Assembly (NCBI RefSeq): GCF_900205965.1
Contig: NZ_OAOF01000007.1
Coordinates: forward strand, 1-64,000
From: Lacrimispora amygdalina
Lineage (GTDB): Bacteria > Bacillota > Clostridia > Lachnospirales > Lachnospiraceae
Length of the DNA: 64,000 bases
Direction of reading: 5' to 3'
Part shown: piece after piece, positions 58,605 to 64,000 of the stretch
Layout of the letters: every line of letters begins with the position of its first letter
Numbering within the stretch: position 1 is the first letter of the stretch
Made by a program: the position numbers and the translations under genes
The notes under the pieces: model-generated
Databases searched by the model: none
Told to the model about the DNA's origin: nothing
Seen by the model: only the letters and a program-made list of their open reading frames with translations

Positions 58605-60500
58605 ATGATGGATTATCATAAAAAATTGTTTCAACCCATTCAGATCGGCAGGCATAAAGCGCAAAACAGAATTGAGATTGCACCAGCAGGAGCATTCTTA
58701 AACAATCCGGACGGATCAGGAAATGAAAAATTCAGAGCATATATGAAGGACATATCGCGTTCCGGTGCGGGAATAGTCACGGTAGGCGTATCCGATATTA
58801 ATAAACAGCCTTTGGGAGGGAAAGTCCCCTGGCTGGCGAACCCAGGACTGATATCCGAATATGCAGAAATAACGGAAATCATTCATCTATACGGCTGCCT
58901 GGCCAGCATCGAACTAGTTCCCGTAAGACAGATGCTCAGCCCTGGATTTGCTGTAGCCACCCAATCGTCTAAGGAAGAGATCCGGGAGCTGATTGACGAA
59001 TACGCAAAGGCAGCTGATTTTTGCTTAAAAGCAGGGTTTGATATGATCATGATTCATGGAGGACATGGAAATGTGCCTGGTATGTTTTTTTCGGAAAAGT
59101 ACAACAAACGAAACGATGAATATGGCGGGTCTTTTGAAAACCGGTGCCGTTTTGGAGAAGAACTCCTGAATGCAGTACGCAGGGAAGTGGGAGACAAGCT
59201 TGCCATTGAATACCGTATCAGCGCGGAAGAACTGACGGCTGACGGCATGGGAATAGAAGAAACACTTAATTATGCAAAAAAAATCCAGGACAAAATTGAT
59301 CTTCTTCATATTTCCAGAGGATTGTTGGAAGAAGATTCACTGCTTCCTTATATTTTTTCGCCTGTATACTTTCCCAGAGGCTTAAACCTGGAGGCTGCCA
59401 AAGTATTTAAAAAAGAACTTTCGATACCTGTAAGTGTAGTGGGAGGTTTCAATCTGGATCTGGCTGCTGAAGTCGTTGAACAGGGAGATGTGGATATGGT
59501 TGCCATGATGAGGAATATGCTTGCCGACCCTCTTAGCATTAGGAAGGCTAAGGCTGGAAATTCTGCAGATATCCGGCCCTGCGTTCGTTGCAACACTTGT
59601 ATTAACCAAACTCATTCAAAAATGCTTGGAATCTGCTGTGCAGTGAATCCGGAAATAGGCAGGGAAACCTGGTATTCAGGGATACAATCCAAAACAGGCA
59701 AAAAAAAGGTGGTTATGGTGGGCGGAGGACCCGGGAATCTGGAAGCAGCGCGAACGGCGGCTGACCGCGGACATCAGGTAGTGATACTGGAAAAAGAGAA
59801 GGAATTAGGCGGAGCTTTGCGCATGGCAAGTGCAGCTGAATTTAAAGCCGATTTAAAAAAATATCTGGATTGGTCGGTTAATACGGTTATGAATCATAAG
59901 AATATCCGTGTCTGCCTGAATACCAATGCCACTGCAAACGTGATCCGTGGGGAAAATCCCGATGCAGTATTTCTTGGAATTGGTTCAAAACCGGTTATTC
60001 CGGCGTTTACAGCCGGTAAAAGCGGCAAGGTGGTATGGGTAGGAGATGTCGAGTTGAAAAAAGCTGAAACCGGCAGCGACGTGATTGTGGTGGGAGCTGG
60101 TTTTACCGGAATGGAAGCAGCCCTTGCTCTGGCCAGAGAGGGAAAGAAAGTAAGAATTATTGATATGATTCCGGAGAGCAGGATTGGCGCAGATGGCGTT
60201 CATATCAGCATTATCGGACTTAAAAAACTGCTTCTGAAAGCAGGCGTTACATTTATCTGTGAAGTAAAACTTGAAGATGTAACGGCGGAAGGGGCGATAA
60301 TCAGCCGGAAAGACATAAGCCGGGAATTGCTTACTTGTGATACAGTAGTTCTTTCTCTGGGAGTTCACACGGATGAAAAGGAAGTGGAGGCTCTTTCCCA
60401 TCTTGTGGAGGAAACCTATATTCTGGGAGACTGTTCTGTGAAGGGAGGGACCCTGTATAATGCCGTAAAAATGGGGCACGCCCTGGCTATGGACCTGTAA
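58605..60500 (+). CDS. Old-yellow-enzyme family FMN/4Fe-4S/FAD oxidoreductase
   Basis: This 631-residue protein has an FMN-binding TIM barrel (about 1-340) with G-G-S-F-E-N-R, then the 4Fe-4S Cys set C-V-R-C-N-T-C and I-C-C-A-V-N-P, and a C-terminal pyridine-nucleotide domain with two Rossmann motifs (V-G-G-G-P-G-N-L-E-A and V-V-G-A-G-F-T-G-M-E-A). This is the layout of 2,4-dienoyl-CoA reductase, enoate reductase, BaiCD/BaiH and trimethylamine dehydrogenase. It reduces an activated C=C bond of an unknown substrate. The unusual barrel motif I-H-G-G-H-G-N in place of I-H-x-A-H-G-Y suggests a non-standard substrate. Confidence 0.88.
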   Translation: MMDYHKKLFQPIQIGRHKAQNRIEIAPAGAFLNNPDGSGNEKFRAYMKDISRSGAGIVTVGVSDINKQPLGGKVPWLANPGLISEYAEITEIIHLYGCLASIELVPVRQMLSPGFAVATQSSKEEIRELIDEYAKAADFCLKAGFDMIMIHGGHGNVPGMFFSEKYNKRNDEYGGSFENRCRFGEELLNAVRREVGDKLAIEYRISAEELTADGMGIEETLNYAKKIQDKIDLLHISRGLLEEDSLLPYIFSPVYFPRGLNLEAAKVFKKELSIPVSVVGGFNLDLAAEVVEQGDVDMVAMMRNMLADPLSIRKAKAGNSADIRPCVRCNTCINQTHSKMLGICCAVNPEIGRETWYSGIQSKTGKKKVVMVGGGPGNLEAARTAADRGHQVVILEKEKELGGALRMASAAEFKADLKKYLDWSVNTVMNHKNIRVCLNTNATANVIRGENPDAVFLGIGSKPVIPAFTAGKSGKVVWVGDVELKKAETGSDVIVVGAGFTGMEAALALAREGKKVRIIDMIPESRIGADGVHISIIGLKKLLLKAGVTFICEVKLEDVTAEGAIISRKDISRELLTCDTVVLSLGVHTDEKEVEALSHLVEETYILGDCSVKGGTLYNAVKMGHALAMDL

Positions 60501-60535
60501 GTGAGATAGTACGCTTAATAAGGGCAAATTCGCTC

Positions 60536-60564
60536 TTGATTTTTTACAAGTATTATTGTAGAAT
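60536..60564 (+). promoter_or_regulatory. Promoter of the beta-glucoside operon
   Basis: TTGATT (60536-60541), a 17-base spacer and TAGAAT (60559-60564). It lies just upstream of the antiterminator target. Confidence 0.5.
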
Positions 60565-60585
60565 GAAATACAAGTTAATAAACAT

Positions 60586-60681
60586 AGGAAGACTGTTACT
60601 GGTAATGCAGGCAAGATCTGACAAATTTTCTTTTATGCGGAGGTGGATCGCATAGTAGTTTATTTTGTTAGGTCTTTTTTT
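60586..60681 (+). promoter_or_regulatory. LicT/BglG-type RAT antiterminator and overlapping terminator
   Basis: GACTGTTACTGGTAATGCAG (60591-60610) and the bases around it match the ribonucleic antiterminator consensus (x-x-x-TTGTTACTG....GCAGGCAA). It overlaps a terminator whose arms are AGATCTGACAAA (60614-60625) and TTTTGTTAGGTCT (60663-60675), followed by T. In this mechanism a PTS-controlled BglG/LicT protein binds the RAT when beta-glucoside is present and lets transcription continue. No antiterminator gene is in the window; it may follow the GH1 gene. Confidence 0.85.
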
Positions 60682-60757
60682 ATGTTTATAACAGATCATT
60701 GGCCAATGATTAACAAATAGCAGTTATAAATTAACAACAATATTCAGGAGGTAGTGT

Positions 60758-62698
60758 ATGGATTATAATAAAATCGCCAGTGACATTATTGAAAATGTCG
60801 GCGGTAAAGCCAATATTAAAGGTATGACCCATTGTTTTACAAGACTGCGTTTCGTATTAAAGAACAGCTCTCTTGCTGATAAGGCAGTTGTTGAGCGTCT
60901 GGAAGGTGTTATCTCTGTTGTAGTAGCAGGTGGGCAATTCCAGGTTGTATGCGGAAACAAGGTAACAAAGATTTTTGATGCTGCTGTTGAGATACTTGGC
61001 AGTGAAATTGCAGCCGAAGAAGCTTCTGATATTGAGATTCCGGAAGAAAAGCAGAGCTTTTTAAATACCGTTCTTCAGAAAATATCAGAAATCTTCACTC
61101 CGCTTGTTCCAGCAATTGCTGCTGCAGGTTTAATTAAGGGTCTCCTTGCCGCTGCTGGTAAGATGCCAGGTTTTGATACCACAAACAGTACATACATCAT
61201 TATGAATACTGCAAGTAATATCATCTTTTTCTTTATGCCGGTTTTCCTGGCATATACAGCAGCAAAAGCATTAAAGTGCAGCCAGGTTATCGCTATGGTG
61301 TTAGGAGGACTTTTATGCCACCCGACTATTGATGCACTGATACAGGACGTTGCCACCAGATCTACCATCTTTGGCCTTCCTGTAGTTAAGATGGCATTTA
61401 CCGTTGGTGAATCTACCAAAGTATTTGCTTATACTGAGTCGGTAATTCCGATTCTCCTCGGTGTTCTGGCACTGTACTTTCTGGAGAAGCTGCTGAAAAA
61501 GATCGTTCCTGATATGCTGCAGCTGATTTTGATTCCAGGTATTTCACTGATCGTTATGGTTCCTGTTATGCTTGTTGTTGTAGGTCCTGTTGGCATCTAT
61601 GTTGGTTATGTAGTACAATGGCTCTATACAGCATTATACAGCTTCAGCCCAATCCTTGGCGGTATTATCGTCGGAGGTTTATGGGGGGTATGTGTTATCT
61701 TTGGTGCTCACAGAGCATTGCTTCCAATCGGCTTAAATGATGTCGCCCTGACAGGTACGAATACTCTGATGTGTTTCGCTGGTTCTGCAAACTTTGCCCA
61801 GGCAGGTGCTGCACTTGGTGTTATGTTTAAAACAAAGAGCCCTAATTTAAAACAGGTTGCTGCTTCCAGTTCACTTTCTGCATGGCTGGTAGGTGTTACA
61901 GAACCTGCAATCTACGGCTGCAATCTTCGTCTGAAAAAACCTATGATCTGTGCTGTTATCGCAGGTGCCGCAGGTGGCGCTGTTATGGGGATTGGCCGTG
62001 CTGTTAATACTGGCTTTGCGAACAATGGTGTCCTTACCATTATGTCTTACTGGGGCGAAGGTGTAAGCCTCAGCCGTTTCATCGCTTATCTGCTTGGTAT
62101 CGCAGTTGCATTTTTTGGTGCTGCTATCCTTACTTATATTGTAGGTTTTGAAGACGATCTTCCTAAATCAGCTTCTAAACAGATCGATGGTGACGCAGCT
62201 CATTCTTCTGAAAACACAGAAACATTCATGGAGGTTCCATCAGCTGACATTATGATCGGTGCTCCTGTTGCTGGTAAAGTTATTCCAATGAGCACAATCA
62301 ATGACGAAGTATTTGCTTCCGGGGTTCTGGGCAAAGGTATCGGAATCATCCCGCAAACTGGTGAAGTTGTTGCTCCGGCTGACTGTACCGTAGCTTTAGT
62401 ATATGAAACAAAACATGCCATTGGATTACAACTGGATGATAATGTAGAGCTTCTGATTCACGTAGGTATCAATACCGTTGAATTAAATGGAAAGTACTTC
62501 GAAAGCTTTGTTGAAAGTGGTCAGAAAGTTACGAAGGGAACGAAGCTGGTAAGCTTTGATGTGGATAAACTGAAAGAAAATGGCTATGACACTACTGTAT
62601 GTGTGATCGTGTCCAATGGCGCTGCCTATAAAAAAGTTAACGTCATTTCCAGTGGAAATGCTGATGTAAACCGAAATGTAATTTCAGTAGAAAAATAA
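60758..62698 (+). CDS. bglP: PTS beta-glucoside-specific EIIBCA component
   Basis: This 646-residue protein has an EIIB domain (1-85) with the phosphocysteine in G-M-T-H-C-F-T-R-L-R-F, then an EIIC membrane domain (about 105-460) with the conserved T-E-P-A-I-Y-G, and an EIIA domain (about 495-630) with the phospho-His in L-L-I-H-V-G-I-N-T-V and the A-P-A-D-C-T-V region. It imports and phosphorylates beta-glucosides such as cellobiose, arbutin or salicin. AGGAGG precedes the ATG. It lies after a RAT/terminator switch and before a GH1 gene. Confidence 0.93.
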   Translation: MDYNKIASDIIENVGGKANIKGMTHCFTRLRFVLKNSSLADKAVVERLEGVISVVVAGGQFQVVCGNKVTKIFDAAVEILGSEIAAEEASDIEIPEEKQSFLNTVLQKISEIFTPLVPAIAAAGLIKGLLAAAGKMPGFDTTNSTYIIMNTASNIIFFFMPVFLAYTAAKALKCSQVIAMVLGGLLCHPTIDALIQDVATRSTIFGLPVVKMAFTVGESTKVFAYTESVIPILLGVLALYFLEKLLKKIVPDMLQLILIPGISLIVMVPVMLVVVGPVGIYVGYVVQWLYTALYSFSPILGGIIVGGLWGVCVIFGAHRALLPIGLNDVALTGTNTLMCFAGSANFAQAGAALGVMFKTKSPNLKQVAASSSLSAWLVGVTEPAIYGCNLRLKKPMICAVIAGAAGGAVMGIGRAVNTGFANNGVLTIMSYWGEGVSLSRFIAYLLGIAVAFFGAAILTYIVGFEDDLPKSASKQIDGDAAHSSENTETFMEVPSADIMIGAPVAGKVIPMSTINDEVFASGVLGKGIGIIPQTGEVVAPADCTVALVYETKHAIGLQLDDNVELLIHVGINTVELNGKYFESFVESGQKVTKGTKLVSFDVDKLKENGYDTTVCVIVSNGAAYKKVNVISSGNADVNRNVISVEK

Positions 62699-62711
62699 CA
62701 GGAGAATATAA

Positions 62712-64000
62712 ATGAAAACTGCAAAATTTCCGAAAAACTTTTTGTGGGGAGCTTCTTCTTCCGCATTTCAGATCGAAGGTGGATGGGATGAAGATGGCAA
62801 AGGCATGACTGTTGCTGACTTTAACTCCTTTAAACGTTCCGAAAAACAGGCCGACAGCAAGGTTGCCAGCGATTTTTACCATCACTGGAAAGAAGATATC
62901 GCTCTGATGAAGGAAATGGGTATGAATATTTACCGTTTCTCTTTATCCTGGGCAAGAATTATTCCAGACGGTGACGGCGAAGTAAATCAGAAGGGCATTG
63001 ATTTTTATAACAATGTACTCAACTGCCTGCTTGAAAATGGTATTCAGCCATTTGTTACTTTATATCACTTTGATCTTCCTTATGCTCTGGTTGAAAAATA
63101 CAATGGCTGGGAATGCAGAGACTGCGCATTTGCTTTTGAACGTTATTCAAAAATCTGTTTTGAAGCCTTTGGTGACCGCGTAAAATACTGGCAGGCTATT
63201 AATGAGCAGAATCTGATGATCCGTGTAAATGAACGTATGAATATTGATGAAACAGATCTCTGGAAGGCAGATAAGATCCGCGCACAGATGGATTATCATA
63301 TGTTCCTCGGACATGCTATGGCAGTGAATGCCTGCCATGAACTGGTAAAAGATGGGAAAATTGCACCTGCAGTATCCTCTACCTGTACTTATCCGCTGAC
63401 CAATAAACCAGCTGATGTATGGTCTGCCAAAATGAATGACTGGATGAAGACAAACTACTGTCTGGACATGCATATGTATGGTGAATATCCGGGTTATTAT
63501 ATGAGATATCTGGAAGAACGCAACATTGTACCGGTTATGATGCCGGAAGATAAAGCGATTTTAAAGAGTGCGAAGATTGATTACATTGCTTTAAATTATT
63601 ATCGTACTCTTTGCAGCAGTTACCTTCCTGCCACGAAAGAGCACCCCGCAGGGGAACGTGCTTACCGTGGAAATGAAGTCGATTTTGATCAGTATGGTTA
63701 CTGCCGCGATGAAAAAAACACAAATCTGGAAGCCAGTGAATATGGTGCACAGATAGATCCAATGGGTCTGAGAATTGTATTAAACGAATATTACCAGCGT
63801 TATCATCTGCCGCTTATTATTACGGAAAATGGTCTCGGTACTGCAGACGTTGTGGCAGAAGACGGTAAAATCCATGATGATTACCGTATCGACTATATCC
63901 GCAGTCATTTACAGGCCTGTTCCGATGCCATAGGCGACGGTGTAGAGTTAATGGGCTACAGCCCATGGTCCGTCATGGATCTTTTAAGCTCACACCAGGG
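62712..64000 (+). CDS. 6-phospho-beta-glucosidase, GH1 (cut by window end)
   Basis: The frame from the ATG at 62712 (M-K-T-A-K-F-P-K-N-F-L-W-G-A-S-S-S-A-F-Q-I-E-G-G-W) stays open to the end of the window, giving 429 residues of the usual 470-480. The acid/base Glu is in A-I-N-E-Q-N and the nucleophile Glu in L-I-I-T-E-N-G-L-G. It hydrolyses the phosphorylated beta-glucosides imported by the PTS permease 13 bp upstream. AGGAGA precedes the start. The C-terminus lies outside the window. Confidence 0.9.
   Translation, partial: MKTAKFPKNFLWGASSSAFQIEGGWDEDGKGMTVADFNSFKRSEKQADSKVASDFYHHWKEDIALMKEMGMNIYRFSLSWARIIPDGDGEVNQKGIDFYNNVLNCLLENGIQPFVTLYHFDLPYALVEKYNGWECRDCAFAFERYSKICFEAFGDRVKYWQAINEQNLMIRVNERMNIDETDLWKADKIRAQMDYHMFLGHAMAVNACHELVKDGKIAPAVSSTCTYPLTNKPADVWSAKMNDWMKTNYCLDMHMYGEYPGYYMRYLEERNIVPVMMPEDKAILKSAKIDYIALNYYRTLCSSYLPATKEHPAGERAYRGNEVDFDQYGYCRDEKNTNLEASEYGAQIDPMGLRIVLNEYYQRYHLPLIITENGLGTADVVAEDGKIHDDYRIDYIRSHLQACSDAIGDGVELMGYSPWSVMDLLSSHQ

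Overview
The window looks like a chromosomal stretch of a low-GC, Gram-positive anaerobe of the Clostridia, most likely a Lachnospiraceae-type or plant-polymer-degrading clostridium. The signs are AT-rich DNA, strong AGGAGG ribosome binding sites, clostridial radical-SAM peptide maturases, BceS-like kinases, a LicT-type RNA antiterminator target and secreted CBM6 xylan-degrading enzymes. I can see no rRNA or tRNA genes and no CRISPR array. The window is unusually patchy: relics of mobile elements, decayed genes and islands of higher GC sit between intact operons.

Layout. 0-3.7 kb is a graveyard: a LytTR protein, a PLAT-domain protein, a SEC-C protein split by an in-frame stop, an IS256-type transposase relic and an MFS tail. 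3.7-7.8 kb holds a TetR regulator with a macrolide-type glycosyltransferase, divergent from a small acyltransferase/ketoreductase/truncated-carrier set. 7.8-12.5 kb holds an XRE regulator, a CPBP protease, an ORF-less group II intron relic, a MarR regulator and a small monooxygenase. 12.6-15.8 kb is a GC-rich insert with two secreted enzymes for fungal cell-wall polymers, a GH64 beta-1,3-glucanase and a GH18 chitinase. 17-26.5 kb is a secreted hemicellulose cluster whose enzymes nearly all carry CBM6 modules: CE1-CBM6-CE6, a beta-helix enzyme (GH141-like) with CBM6, CE1 with a broken CBM6, GH43-CBM6-CBM6, and a beta-propeller hydrolase whose CBM6 is cut off by a frameshift in a G6 tract. 26.8-29.6 kb has a GNAT, a MazG-like protein and a gluconate 5-dehydrogenase-like SDR. 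29.7-34.6 kb (minus strand) is a peptide-stress module: response regulator, intramembrane-sensing type histidine kinase, ABC ATPase and FtsX permease.

The most striking region is 35.25-55.7 kb, a single co-directional operon that looks like an undescribed RiPP pathway. A 48-residue Cys-rich precursor at 46151-46297, too short for ordinary gene calling, sits among a UPF0489 protein (the family of peptide arginases), four SPASM radical SAM enzymes, a B12-binding radical SAM enzyme, an M16C (PreP-like) metallopeptidase, a YcaO protein, a LanFEG-like ABC transporter (ATPase plus two permeases) and two exporter-type ABC half-transporters. The predicted core has five Cys, one Arg and one Trp. The lone Arg is the obvious arginase target and the Cys are obvious targets for the radical SAM enzymes and YcaO. 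The combination of YcaO chemistry, five radical SAM enzymes and a peptide arginase on one short peptide is not one I recognise.

55.8-64 kb returns to ordinary genes: a MarR regulator with a paired operator and a decayed MFS exporter, a LysR regulator, an old-yellow-enzyme family reductase, and a beta-glucoside PTS operon (EIIBCA plus a GH1 phospho-beta-glucosidase cut by the window end) controlled by a RAT/terminator switch.
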